Part shown: positions 6,374-13,317 of the stretch, piece by piece | Layout of the letters: each line of letters begins with the position of its first letter | Position numbering within the stretch: the first letter of the stretch is position 1 | NCBI GenBank assembly: GCA_021808185.1 | Contig: JAKBCB010000049.1 | Location: 1 to 13,317 of the forward strand | Origin: Pseudomonadota bacterium | Lineage (GTDB): Bacteria > Pseudomonadota > Alphaproteobacteria > Acetobacterales > Acetobacteraceae | Reading direction: 5' to 3' | Length of the DNA stretch: 13,317 bases | The notes under the pieces: generated by a model | Database searches by the model: none | Seen by the model: the letters and a program-made list of their open reading frames with translations, nothing else | What the model was told of the DNA's origin: nothing | Program-made: the position numbers and the translations under genes

Positions 6374-6925
6374 ATGGCGCTCGTCGGCTACGCCCGCGTC
6401 TCCACGCTCGACCAGAACCCGGCGTTGCAGCGCGACGCGCTGGCGGCGGCAGGCTGCACCAAGCTGTTCGAGGACCGCGCCTCCGGCGCGCGGGCGGACC
6501 GGCCGGGGCTCGCGCAGGCGCTGGCCTTCCTGCGCGAGGGCGACGTGCTGGTGGTCTGGAAGCTCGACCGGCTCGGCCGCTCGCTGCCGCATCTGATCGA
6601 AACGGTGGCGGCGCTTGCCGCGCGCGGCGTGGGTTTTCGGTCTGTAACCGAGGCGATCAACACCACCACGCCGGGCGGGCGGCTGGTGTTCCATCTGTTC
6701 GGGGCGCTGGGCCAGTTCGAGCGCGACCTGATCCGCGAACGCACCCGCGCGGGCCTGGCCGCGGCGGCGGCGCGCGGGCGCAAGGGCGGGCGCAAGCCCG
6801 TGGTCACCGACGACAAACTGCGCCGCGCCCGCGCGCTGCTGGCGCAGGGGCTGACGGTGCGCGAGGCAGCGGGGCGCGTGCGGGTGGGCAAGACGGCGCT
6901 GTACGAGGCGTTGCAGCGCCAGTAA
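6374..6925 (+). CDS. Serine recombinase, resolvase/invertase family
   Basis: 183 residues, the normal size for small serine recombinases such as Hin, Gin and TnpR. The catalytic domain starts at once: GYARVST with Arg8 and nucleophile Ser10, then WKLDRLGRSL (the conserved Asp and Arg residues of the active site), and the long E-helix region around LFGALGQFERDLIRERTRAG. The C-terminal RKPVVTDDKLRRARALLAQG and LTVREAAGRVRVGKTALYEA are a typical Hin-like helix-turn-helix DNA-binding domain. It performs site-specific strand exchange through a Ser-DNA link, as resolution or inversion. No transposase, terminal inverted repeats or partner gene is visible nearby, so it is either a lone invertase/resolvase or the remnant of a mobile element. 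No clear Shine-Dalgarno is seen; a second in-frame start is not better placed. All key residues appear intact. Confidence 0.93.
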   Translation: MALVGYARVSTLDQNPALQRDALAAAGCTKLFEDRASGARADRPGLAQALAFLREGDVLVVWKLDRLGRSLPHLIETVAALAARGVGFRSVTEAINTTTPGGRLVFHLFGALGQFERDLIRERTRAGLAAAAARGRKGGRKPVVTDDKLRRARALLAQGLTVREAAGRVRVGKTALYEALQRQ

Positions 6926-6992
6926 GGCCAGCGCGGTGCGTCACGCTCCGATCGTCCCGGGTTCGCGCCCATGGGGCAAAGCCCTGGCCGAT

Positions 6993-8105
6993 CTACGCCC
7001 CGAACAGCCCCGCGTAGGCGCGCACCATGCTGGCCTCGTCGTAGTCGCGTTCGGCCCGCGCGCGGTTGGCGGCACCGAGGGTGTGGCGCAGCTCGGGCCG
7101 GTCCAGCAGGGTGCCGAGCGCCGCCGCCAGCGCCGCGTCGTCGCGCGCGGTGACGAACGGGCGGTTGGGTTCGGCCAGCATGTCGGCCACGTCGCCCACA
7201 TCGGTTGCCACAACCGGCAGCGCGGCCGCCATCGCCTCCAGCAGCGAGAGCGGCATCTGCTCGGTGTCCGACGACAGGGCGAAAATGGCGAAGCCGCGAT
7301 AGGCCAGTTGCGGCCGCGCCATGTGCCCGGCGAAATGGGTTATTCCCGCAATTCCGAGCGTCTGCGCGAGGGCTTCGAGCGCCGGCCGTTCCGGCCCGTC
7401 GCCGACGATGACCAGACGGGCGGGGCGGGCTTCGCAGGCCAGCGCGAAGGCCCGCAAAAGTCGGGAAATGTTCTTTTCCGCGCGCAGGGCGGCGACGGTA
7501 CCGACCACCGGGCCTTCGCCCGGCCAGTCGGGGCCCGGCCAGTCCGGCCCCGCGCCGCCGGGCGCGAAGCGCGAGAGGTCGATGCCATTGGGCAGGTGGC
7601 GCACCCGCGCCGGGTTCAGCCGCCAGATCGTGGTGGCGATGCGGTACAGCGTGCGCGAGGGCAGGGCGACGATGGCGCCGCGCAGCAGCAGGCGGCGCGC
7701 CAGCACGCGGCGGGGAAGCTGGCGGTTGCGTTCCTCCGGGCCGAACCCGTCCTCGATATGCACATGCCGGCGGCGGGCGAACAGGTTGGCCAGCGCCCAT
7801 TCGATCGAGCCCCAGTTGTATGTCACCAGCGTGTCCGGCCGCAGCACGCGCAGCGCGCGATAGAACCGCCACACATTGCCGAGCGTGTCGCCCTTGCGCA
7901 CCGCAACGGCCGGAAAGCCGATGGAAACCCCTGGGCCAAGCCGCTCGCGGCAGGCGGTGACGCCGTCCATGGCGATGATGTCGTGATGCCAGCCGGGGCC
8001 GAGCCGCTCGGCGATGGTGCAGAACCGCACCTGCGCGCCGCCGACAGCGAAGGTCGGGAAGACGTGCAACAGCCGCCGCTGTGTCTCATGAGGAAATGGG
8101 CTCAT
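6993..8105 (-). CDS. Glycosyltransferase family 4 (GT-B fold)
   Basis: 370 residues, full length. The N-terminal half opens LLHVFPTFAVGGAQVRF with the GG loop (22-23) of GT4 acceptor domains; LRPDTLVTYNWGSIEWALA follows. The C-terminal nucleotide-sugar domain shows VGTVAALRAEKN (Arg208, Lys211), VIVGDGPERP and an EX7E motif, Glu282 and Glu290, in TEQMPLSLLEAM, then PVVATDVGDVADM. It is expected to be a retaining cytosolic transferase adding a sugar to a lipid-linked glycan. The overall pattern resembles sugar transferases of exosortase-associated exopolysaccharide loci (stp2-like), recalled rather than searched. ATG 8105 overlaps the amidotransferase stop (ATGA), so it is the third gene of a coupled operon. 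Residues 186-195 contain GPDWP twice in a row, matching a 15-bp tandem duplication near 7521-7550 in the linker between domains. Confidence 0.92.
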   Translation of the reverse strand: MSPFPHETQRRLLHVFPTFAVGGAQVRFCTIAERLGPGWHHDIIAMDGVTACRERLGPGVSIGFPAVAVRKGDTLGNVWRFYRALRVLRPDTLVTYNWGSIEWALANLFARRRHVHIEDGFGPEERNRQLPRRVLARRLLLRGAIVALPSRTLYRIATTIWRLNPARVRHLPNGIDLSRFAPGGAGPDWPGPDWPGEGPVVGTVAALRAEKNISRLLRAFALACEARPARLVIVGDGPERPALEALAQTLGIAGITHFAGHMARPQLAYRGFAIFALSSDTEQMPLSLLEAMAAALPVVATDVGDVADMLAEPNRPFVTARDDAALAAALGTLLDRPELRHTLGAANRARAERDYDEASMVRAYAGLFGA

Positions 8106-10009
8106 GAGCTCATACCCGCGCCGGCCGCCTCGGACGCCAAAAACCCCTCGAACACCAGCAGCAGCCACAGCGGGGCCGCGTGGTCGAGGCTGCCTGCTTC
8201 GTGCTCGTCGATCAGGCGGGCCAGGGCGGGCAGGGCGAACAGGCCGCACGCCCCCATGGTCTCGCCCAGCAGCCGCGCCCGCAGCCGCCCGGCCTCGCGC
8301 CGGAAGGTCGCGGCAGGCGAGGTGGCGAAGCCCTGTTTCGGCCGGTACAGCACCTCGCGCGGCAGCAGCGGTTCCAGCGCGCGCTTGAGCAGGCGCTTGC
8401 CCTCGCCGCCGCGCAACTTCAGTCCGGCGGGCAGCGACAAGCCCCACGCGACGACATCGTGGTCGAGAAACGGCGCCCGCACCTCCAGCGAATTGGCCAT
8501 GCTGGCGCGATCGACCTTGGTCAGGATGTCGCCCGGCAGCCAGGTGTGCAGATCGACATATTGCGCCTGGGCCAGGGCGTCCTCGCTGGGGCAACCGTCC
8601 ATCAGCGCCACGATGGTCGCGGTCGCGTCGTGGCCATCGAGCGAGGCGGACAGGGCAGGGGAGAATAGCCGATGGCGGCGCTCCCGCTGCACCTTCGTCA
8701 CCGTGCGCGCGTAGCCGAGCGCGCTGTCGAGCGAGAGTTCCGTCAGCGTGTGCCGGGCGCGCAGCCAGCGCGGCGCGCGGTCCAGCTTCGGGTAGATTCT
8801 TGCCAGTGTGCCGATGGCGTGGCGCCGCACGCCGGCGGGCAGCAGGGCGCGGATGCTTTCCACCAGCGTATGCCAGCGATAGCGCCGATACCCGGCAAAC
8901 ACCTCGTCCCCACCATCGCCGGACAGCGCCACGGTCGCGTGGCGGCGCGCCAGCGCGCAGACGCTGAAGGTCGGCACGGACGAGGCATCGCCGAACGGCT
9001 CGCCGAAAATACGGCCCTGCATGCGCGCGGCCTCGATGACATCGACGGCGGCGGCGCGTTCGGTGTGCTGGCGCGTGCCGTAGCGGCGGGCGACCATGGC
9101 GGCGAACGGGGTTTCGTCCTCCGCGCCGTCGAAGCCGATGGTGAACGTGTCCAGCGGATCGCGCCGCGCCTGCGCCGCCAGCGCCACGACGGCGGAGGAA
9201 TCCACACCACCCGAGAGGAACGCGCCGAGCGGCACGTCGGAGACCATCCGGGTTGCCGTCGCCGCGGTCAGCCGCGCGATCAGGTCTTGCGCCGCCGCTG
9301 TTGCGTCGGTGGCCACGGCGCGCGTCGGCACGTCCCAATAGCGGCGCGGCTCGGCGGCCGGCTTGCCGCGTTCAAGCAGCAGGAAATGCGCCGCCGGCAG
9401 CCGCCGGATGCCGGCGAAGATCGAGCCCGGTTCAGGCACGTAGCCGAACGCGAAGAAATCCTCGACGGCGGCGGGGTCGATGCGGCGGGGCAGGGTAGGG
9501 ACCATCGCCAGCCCGGCCATCTCGGAGGCGAAGACGACGCGGCCGGCGCTGTCCGTCGCGTAATAGATCGGCTTCTTGCCCATGCGGTCGCGCGCCAGGA
9601 ACAGGCAGCCACGGTTGCGGTCCCAGATGGCGAAGGCGAACATGCCGGACAGGTGGTCCAGGCAGTCCGGCCCCCAGCTTTCCCAGGCGTGCACGATGGT
9701 TTCCGTGTCGGAGTGATCCGACGCGAAGCGGTGGCCCAGGGCTTCCAGCTTCGGGCGCAACGTCGCGAAATTGTAGATCTCGCCGTTGAACACGATGGCG
9801 ACCGAGCGGTCCTCGTTGAACATCGGCTGATGCCCGCCGCCGATGTCGATGATGGCGAGGCGGCGATGCCCGAGGCCGATATGCGGCTCGACATGGAACC
9901 CGTCGCCGTCCGGCCCGCGATGCGCCAGCGCCGTGGTCATGCGCGCGAGCAAGCCGGCATCGACGGGGCTTTCCCCCGTCGGATGGAAGATGCCGGCGAT
10001 GCCGCACAT
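8102..10009 (-). CDS. AsnB-type glutamine-dependent amidotransferase of polysaccharide loci
   Basis: 635 residues. The start is set at MCGIAGIF because Cys2 must become the N-terminal nucleophile after Met removal; a longer frame adds 11 residues that would block it. AAGGA seven bases before this ATG supports the choice. The N-terminal class II glutamine amidotransferase domain has RR (49-50), NGEIYN (75-80) and Asp101. The synthetase domain has the pyrophosphate loop SGGVDSS (266-272), ALSGDGGDEVFAGYRRYR, and DILTKVDRASMANSLEVRAP with FLDHD. It resembles the amidotransferases found in exopolysaccharide clusters (the exosortase-A-associated type is the closest I recall) more than housekeeping asparagine synthetase, so a sugar or acidic glycan may be the amidated acceptor. 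It sits between two glycosyltransferases, 10 bases after the GT2 gene and overlapping the GT4 gene by four. Confidence 0.93.
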   Translation of the reverse strand: MCGIAGIFHPTGESPVDAGLLARMTTALAHRGPDGDGFHVEPHIGLGHRRLAIIDIGGGHQPMFNEDRSVAIVFNGEIYNFATLRPKLEALGHRFASDHSDTETIVHAWESWGPDCLDHLSGMFAFAIWDRNRGCLFLARDRMGKKPIYYATDSAGRVVFASEMAGLAMVPTLPRRIDPAAVEDFFAFGYVPEPGSIFAGIRRLPAAHFLLLERGKPAAEPRRYWDVPTRAVATDATAAAQDLIARLTAATATRMVSDVPLGAFLSGGVDSSAVVALAAQARRDPLDTFTIGFDGAEDETPFAAMVARRYGTRQHTERAAAVDVIEAARMQGRIFGEPFGDASSVPTFSVCALARRHATVALSGDGGDEVFAGYRRYRWHTLVESIRALLPAGVRRHAIGTLARIYPKLDRAPRWLRARHTLTELSLDSALGYARTVTKVQRERRHRLFSPALSASLDGHDATATIVALMDGCPSEDALAQAQYVDLHTWLPGDILTKVDRASMANSLEVRAPFLDHDVVAWGLSLPAGLKLRGGEGKRLLKRALEPLLPREVLYRPKQGFATSPAATFRREAGRLRARLLGETMGACGLFALPALARLIDEHEAGSLDHAAPLWLLLVFEGFLASEAAGAGMSS

Positions 10010-10019
10010 GCCGTGGTCC

Positions 10020-10967
10020 TTACGAGGGAGGGGCGGGGGCAAGCGGCCCCGGCAGCGCCAGATAGGCCAGCCGCTTCACTTCCTTCCTGGCGCGCGTGAC
10101 GGAATCGAGGATCAGCCCGGAGGCGAAGCCGAGGAACGAGAGCAGCACCAGCCCGGTCGCCAGCACCGCCGTCGGCAGGCGCGGCACCAGCCCGGTGGCC
10201 AGGAACTCCAGCACCACGGGAATGCCGAAGCCGATGCCCAGCAGCAGCAACAGCAGGCCGCAGAGCGAGAAGAATTGCAGCGGCCGTTCCTCCTTCACCA
10301 GCACGACGATGGTGCGCAGGATGCGCATCCCGTCGCGGAAGGTGCGCAGCTTGGAGGCGCTGCCGGCCGGGCGGTCGCGATAGCGGGTCGGCATCTCGCC
10401 GATCGCCATGCGCAATTCCAGCGCGTGCACGGTAAACTCGGTTTCCGTCTCGAACCCCGTCGCCAGCGCCGGAAACGATTTCACGAACCGCCGGCTGAAC
10501 ACGCGGTAGCCGGAGAGCATGTCGCTCACCCGGTTGCCGAAGATCGCCGCCACCATGCCGGTGAGCACGCGGTTGCCGAGGCGGTGGCCGGGCCGGTAGG
10601 CGGCGGCGATATCGGCTGCGCGCGTGCCGACCACCATGTCGAGCCCGTCCGCCAGCAGGCGCGCGACCATGGCGGGCGCGGCTGCGGCATCATAGGTGTC
10701 GTCGCCGTCCACAAGGATATAAATATCCGCCTCCACGTCGGCGAACATGCGGCGCACGACATGGCCCTTGCCCTGCAAGCCTTCGCGCCGCACCACGGCG
10801 CCGGCCGCGCGCGCGGCGGCGGCGGTGCCGTCGGTGGAGTTGTTGTCATAGACATGGATCGTGGCCCCCGGCAGGGCGGCACGGAAATCCGCCACCACCT
10901 TCGGGATCGCCACGGCCTCGTTGTGGCAGGGGATCAGCACCGCGACGCGCGCGGCGGCGCCGCTCAT
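10020..10967 (-). CDS. Glycosyltransferase family 2 with two C-terminal membrane helices (DPM1-like)
   Basis: 315 residues. The GT-A domain begins VAVLIPCHNEAVAIPKVV, continues HVYDNNSTDGT (nucleotide binding) and GLQGKGHVVRRMF, and has the metal-binding DGDDTYD at 87-93; DMLSGYRVFSRRFVKSFP and FETETEFTVHALE follow. These are the motifs of dolichol/polyprenyl-phosphate mannose synthase-like GT2 enzymes. Two hydrophobic spans, about 233-254 and 265-288, anchor the C-terminus in the inner membrane. Such enzymes move a hexose from a nucleotide sugar to polyprenyl phosphate or a lipid-linked glycan; the exact sugar is not readable. It is the first gene of the GT2-amidotransferase-GT4 operon. Its start at 10967 has no strong Shine-Dalgarno, and it diverges from the acyltransferase gene across an 89-base spacer containing a 9-bp-arm palindrome. 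Confidence 0.92.
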   Translation of the reverse strand: MSGAAARVAVLIPCHNEAVAIPKVVADFRAALPGATIHVYDNNSTDGTAAAARAAGAVVRREGLQGKGHVVRRMFADVEADIYILVDGDDTYDAAAAPAMVARLLADGLDMVVGTRAADIAAAYRPGHRLGNRVLTGMVAAIFGNRVSDMLSGYRVFSRRFVKSFPALATGFETETEFTVHALELRMAIGEMPTRYRDRPAGSASKLRTFRDGMRILRTIVVLVKEERPLQFFSLCGLLLLLLGIGFGIPVVLEFLATGLVPRLPTAVLATGLVLLSFLGFASGLILDSVTRARKEVKRLAYLALPGPLAPAPPS

Positions 10968-10992
10968 CGGCGGGAATCACGAAGGATCATGC

Positions 10993-11014
10993 CGCCGATC
11001 GTATCCGATCGGCG
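10993..11014. promoter_or_regulatory. 9-bp-arm palindrome between divergent GT2 and acyltransferase genes
   Basis: CGCCGATCG (10993-11001) and CGATCGGCG (11006-11014) are perfect inverted arms around TATC. The site lies between the two divergent starts (10967 minus, 11057 plus), where an operator shared by both genes would be expected. A 5' leader hairpin is also possible. No regulator gene is in the window and no convincing promoter hexamers are seen beside it. Confidence 0.4.
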
Positions 11015-11056
11015 TTGCGCTAGAAACCCGGCGCGCCCGCCGATAGGCTCGCCCGC

Positions 11057-12166
11057 ATGACCCAGATGGCGGACCCGGCGCGGCGGCTGCTCGGCATCCA
11101 GCTCGCGCGCGGCCTCGCCGCCGTGCTGGTGGTGCTGTACCACGCCGGGCGCGGCCTCGCGCCGGCGCAATATCTCGGCGCCATCCCGCTCGGCGGCGTG
11201 TTCAATTTCGGCCATGCCGGCATCGACTTCTTTTTCGTGCTGAGCGGCTTCGTCATCTTCCATGTGCATCACGGCGATCTCGGCACGCCCGCGGCGCTGC
11301 CGCGCTACGTCTGGCGCCGCCTTGTGCGCATCTATCCGATCTATTGGCTGGTTAGCCTCTGCGTCATCGCCCTCGCGCTGCTCAAGCCGGACGCAGGCGC
11401 CATCCTGACACCGGGGGCGCTGCTGAAATCGCTGTTGCTGCTGCCGCAACGCGCCGACCCGCTACTCGGCGTGGCCTGGACGCTGGTCGAGGAAATGGCG
11501 TTCTACCTCGCCTTCGCGCTCGCCATTCTCTCGCGCCCGCTCGGCATTGCCGTGGCGCTGGCCTGGGGCGCGGTCTTGCTCGCGGGGCTCGCCGGCATCC
11601 CGTTCGACGCGGCGGCGGCGCGCCTGCTCGCGCGGCCGTACAACCTGCAATTCCTGTTCGGCATCGCCGCCGCCTACGCGCTGCCGCGCCACCCCATCGC
11701 CCGCCCGCGCCTGCTTGCCGGCCTCGGCGCCACGGCCTTCCTGCTCACCGGGCTGGTCGAAAACGCCGGCCTGATCGAAACCGCGCGCTTCGCCAGCAAG
11801 ATGGCGTTCGGACTGTCCGCCACCGCCATCGTGCTCGGTCTCGCCGCCGCCGAGCGGCAAGGCCGGCTGCGGATCGGCCGCGCCGGCGCGCTGCTCGGCA
11901 ACGCCTCGTACGCAATCTACCTGATCCACACCATCGTCATCGGCCTGACCGCGCGCGTCCTGGCCACCACGCACATCCTGCCCCACCTGCCCGGCCCCAT
12001 GGCCCTCACCCTCGTCGCCGCCACCGCGACAGCGGCCGGCATCGCACTGCACCAGACCGTGGAACGGCCCATGCTGGCATGGCTCGCGGCATGGGCGCCG
12101 AAGGCAAGGCGGGGGCTCCGCCCCTCGACCCCGCCAAGGGCGGAGCCCTTGGAACCCGCTCCATAG
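11057..12166 (+). CDS. Membrane O-acyltransferase, acyltransferase_3 family
   Basis: 369 residues with about ten hydrophobic segments. The N-terminus has GIQLARGLAAVLVVLYHAGR with the probable catalytic His29, then FNFGHAGIDFFFVLSGFVIF, the hallmark of acyltransferase_3 (OafA/ExoZ/NodX-like) proteins. VRIYPIYWL, the loop GVAWTLVEEMAFYLAFALAI, and GNASYAIYLIHTIV near the end with HQTVERPM complete the family pattern. Members move acetyl or succinyl groups onto surface polysaccharides at the inner membrane. The likely role here is O-acylation of the polymer built by the neighbouring transferases; donor and position are not readable. ATG 11057 is the natural start; a second in-frame ATG is three codons later. 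The last 20 codons or so (from about residue 350) fall inside a large inverted repeat and read RRGLRPSTPPRAEPLEPAP, a tail unlikely to be part of the ancestral protein. Confidence 0.92.
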   Translation: MTQMADPARRLLGIQLARGLAAVLVVLYHAGRGLAPAQYLGAIPLGGVFNFGHAGIDFFFVLSGFVIFHVHHGDLGTPAALPRYVWRRLVRIYPIYWLVSLCVIALALLKPDAGAILTPGALLKSLLLLPQRADPLLGVAWTLVEEMAFYLAFALAILSRPLGIAVALAWGAVLLAGLAGIPFDAAAARLLARPYNLQFLFGIAAAYALPRHPIARPRLLAGLGATAFLLTGLVENAGLIETARFASKMAFGLSATAIVLGLAAAERQGRLRIGRAGALLGNASYAIYLIHTIVIGLTARVLATTHILPHLPGPMALTLVAATATAAGIALHQTVERPMLAWLAAWAPKARRGLRPSTPPRAEPLEPAP

Positions 12167-12302
12167 GGTGCTTTGGCAAGAGGGGGCCTGCTCAGGCTGC
12201 CCCACCTACTCGGTTGGCCCCCTCTTGCCAAAGCACCCCCACGAATGGGGATCAAAGGGGCTTTTGCCCCTTTGCGGGTCCAGGGCGGAGCCCTGGCCTT
12301 GC
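12104..12302. repeat. Large composite inverted repeat between convergent genes, likely bidirectional terminator
   Basis: Arms of about 85 bases (12104-12188 and 12216-12302) are inverted copies with small differences, around a 27-base centre. The innermost 23 bases of each arm (12166-12188 and 12216-12238) match perfectly. Each arm also contains its own hairpins: GGGGC-TCC-GCCCC (12112-12124) and CCAAGGGC-GGA-GCCCTTGG (12134-12152) on the left; CAAAGGGGC-TTTT-GCCCCTTTG (12253-12274) and CCAGGGC-GGA-GCCCTGG (12280-12296) on the right. The outer parts of both arms encode protein: they are the final codons of the acyltransferase and of the opposing GT4 gene. It probably ends transcription from both sides and looks like two copies of one dispersed GC-rich palindromic element placed head to head. 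Similar elements are, from memory, common at gene ends in Acetobacteraceae. Confidence 0.85.
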
Positions 12303-13317
12303 TTCTCGCGCCCACTCCACGATCCGCGCCGCATTGCCGGCCCAGGTGTAGTCGCGGGCTTGCAGTTCGGCGCGCGCGGCGGTGCCGAGGCGGGTGCGCA
12401 GGGCAGGGTCGGCGAGCAGGCGGGCGATGGCGTCCCACATGGCGCCTGGGCGATCCGGGTCGAACAGCAGGGCGGTGCGATCGTGCGCCAGGATTTCGCG
12501 GATGTTCGGCTGGTCGGGGGCGACGATGGCGCGGCCGGCGGCCATGTAGTCGAAGATTTTCAGCGGCGAGGCGTAGTCCACCACGCGCGGTTGCAGCGCG
12601 ATGTCGAAGCCGGCGACGCGGGCCGGCACCTGGTCGTGCGGCACGATCCCGGTGAAACGCACCCGCCCGGCCACGCCCAGCGTGGCGGCGAGGGCTTCCA
12701 GCCCCGCCCGCGCCGGGCCTTCGCCGATCACGGTGAAGGCGACCTTGGCGTCCGGGTGGTCGGCCATGCCGCGGATGACGGCGTCCAGCCCGTGCCAGTC
12801 CCGCACGAAGCCGACGAAGCCCAGCACCGGGGTGTCGCGCCCGGCCTCGGGGGTCACGGCGAAGCGGTCCAGCACCACGCCATTGGGCACCACGCGCACC
12901 CGTGCCGCGTCGGCCCCGGCGGCGAGCACGCGGGCGCGCAGCACCTCCGTCACCGCCAGCACGAGATCGGCGCCGCGCCATACCCAGGCTTCGCAGGCGC
13001 GGGCCATGCGCGGCAGCGCAAGCCCGCCATACTTCGCGCGCTCTTCCGCGAGCGGGGCGTTCACCTCCAGGAAGAACGGGATTTTCCGCCGCCGCGCGAG
13101 CCATGCGCCGGCGAGATAGTAGAGATTGTACCGCTCGTAGATCAGATCGGGTTGGAGCGTGTCGCAGGCGCGGGCCAGCCGGCGGTAGGCGGAGATATTG
13201 TAGGCCAGTTCGGCGATCTCCCCCAGCGGGCCGGGCAGCAGGCGGCGCAGCAGGGCGATCGCGCGGCTCTCGCCGCCGAAGCCCGCCTGCTCGTAGAAGC
13301 CGGGGCCGACCACGCTC
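12252..13317 (-). CDS. Glycosyltransferase family 4, 5' end outside the window
   Basis: The frame is open to the window end; 355 codons are visible, and a GTG at 13313 is probably internal because the first strand and GG loop of the GT-B fold are missing. Visible landmarks: VVGPGFYEQAGFGGE, DLIYERYNLYYLAGAWLA, FLEVNAPLAEERAKYGGL, the interdomain VRVVPNGVVLDRF, VLGFVGFVRDWHGLD, VIGEGPARAGLEALAATLGV, and YASPLKIFDYMAAGRAIVAP with PNIREIL as the sugar-nucleotide motif, where Asp replaces the common second Glu of the family. It is probably another cytosolic transferase of the same glycan. The last residues (ARPGLRPGPAKGQKPL) are encoded by the inverted repeat shared with the convergent acyltransferase gene, and the TGA sits within the CAAAGGGGC hairpin. 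About 30-50 N-terminal residues are likely missing, judged from normal family length. Confidence 0.9.
   Translation of the reverse strand, partial: SVVGPGFYEQAGFGGESRAIALLRRLLPGPLGEIAELAYNISAYRRLARACDTLQPDLIYERYNLYYLAGAWLARRRKIPFFLEVNAPLAEERAKYGGLALPRMARACEAWVWRGADLVLAVTEVLRARVLAAGADAARVRVVPNGVVLDRFAVTPEAGRDTPVLGFVGFVRDWHGLDAVIRGMADHPDAKVAFTVIGEGPARAGLEALAATLGVAGRVRFTGIVPHDQVPARVAGFDIALQPRVVDYASPLKIFDYMAAGRAIVAPDQPNIREILAHDRTALLFDPDRPGAMWDAIARLLADPALRTRLGTAARAELQARDYTWAGNAARIVEWAREARPGLRPGPAKGQKPL

Noticed and set aside
6926..6992. Terminator between the convergent recombinase and GT4 genes
   Set aside because: Only a four-base-arm GGGC-AAA-GCCC hairpin without a T tract is visible, too weak to call.
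6388..7872. Minus-strand open frame of 494 codons spanning the recombinase and part of the GT4 gene
   Set aside because: It crosses two well-supported genes on different strands and shows only low-complexity sequence.
8672..10099. Plus-strand open frame of 475 codons opposite the amidotransferase
   Set aside because: Its composition is Arg/Ala/Gly/Gln/His-rich without recognisable motifs, and the opposite strand encodes a complete AsnB-type enzyme.

Overview
This is a GC-rich bacterial window whose coding sequences have the strong third-position G/C bias of a high-GC Alphaproteobacterium. The gene families, and a GGGGCTCCGCCCC-type palindromic repeat at gene 3' ends, fit Acetobacteraceae or another Rhodospirillales lineage. 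That assignment is inference; no rRNA or marker gene is present. The window is a surface-polysaccharide / lipid-linked sugar locus of at least three transcription units, with a serine recombinase in the middle.

Layout. (1) 2-1764, plus strand: two tandem, translationally coupled right-handed beta-helix proteins that are clear paralogues; the first is cut by the window edge. (2) 5838-1768, minus strand: a polytopic membrane protein of unknown function, a HAD-UbiA fusion of the decaprenyl-phosphate phosphoribosyltransferase type, and a DprE1-type FAD oxidase. The last two are separated by an AT-rich inverted repeat (3121-3252) carrying two inverted perfect DnaA-box sequences. (3) 5839-6373: spacer with hairpins and a very likely 53-codon membrane protein gene (6070-6231). 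(4) 6374-6925, plus strand: a Hin/TnpR-type serine recombinase preceded by repeated TGTCCGG motifs. (5) 10967-6993, minus strand: a tightly packed operon of a GT2 glycosyltransferase with two C-terminal membrane helices, an AsnB-type amidotransferase and a GT4 glycosyltransferase. (6) 11057-12166, plus strand: a membrane acyltransferase (acyltransferase_3), convergent with a GT4 glycosyltransferase (13317-12252, minus, 5' end outside the window). A roughly 200-bp inverted repeat lies between these two and encodes the last residues of both.

How it fits together. Units 5 and 6 look like assembly and decoration genes of an exopolysaccharide or O-antigen: sugar transfer on the cytoplasmic face, amidation and O-acylation. 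Unit 2 looks like a polyprenyl-phosphate-pentose donor pathway (PRPP to polyprenyl-phosphoribose-5-phosphate, dephosphorylation, 2'-oxidation). The adjoining multi-helix protein is a candidate GT-C-like user of that donor. The reductase normally paired with the oxidase (DprE2) is not in the window. The periplasmic beta-helix proteins could act on or bind the polymer, but nothing in the sequence proves it.
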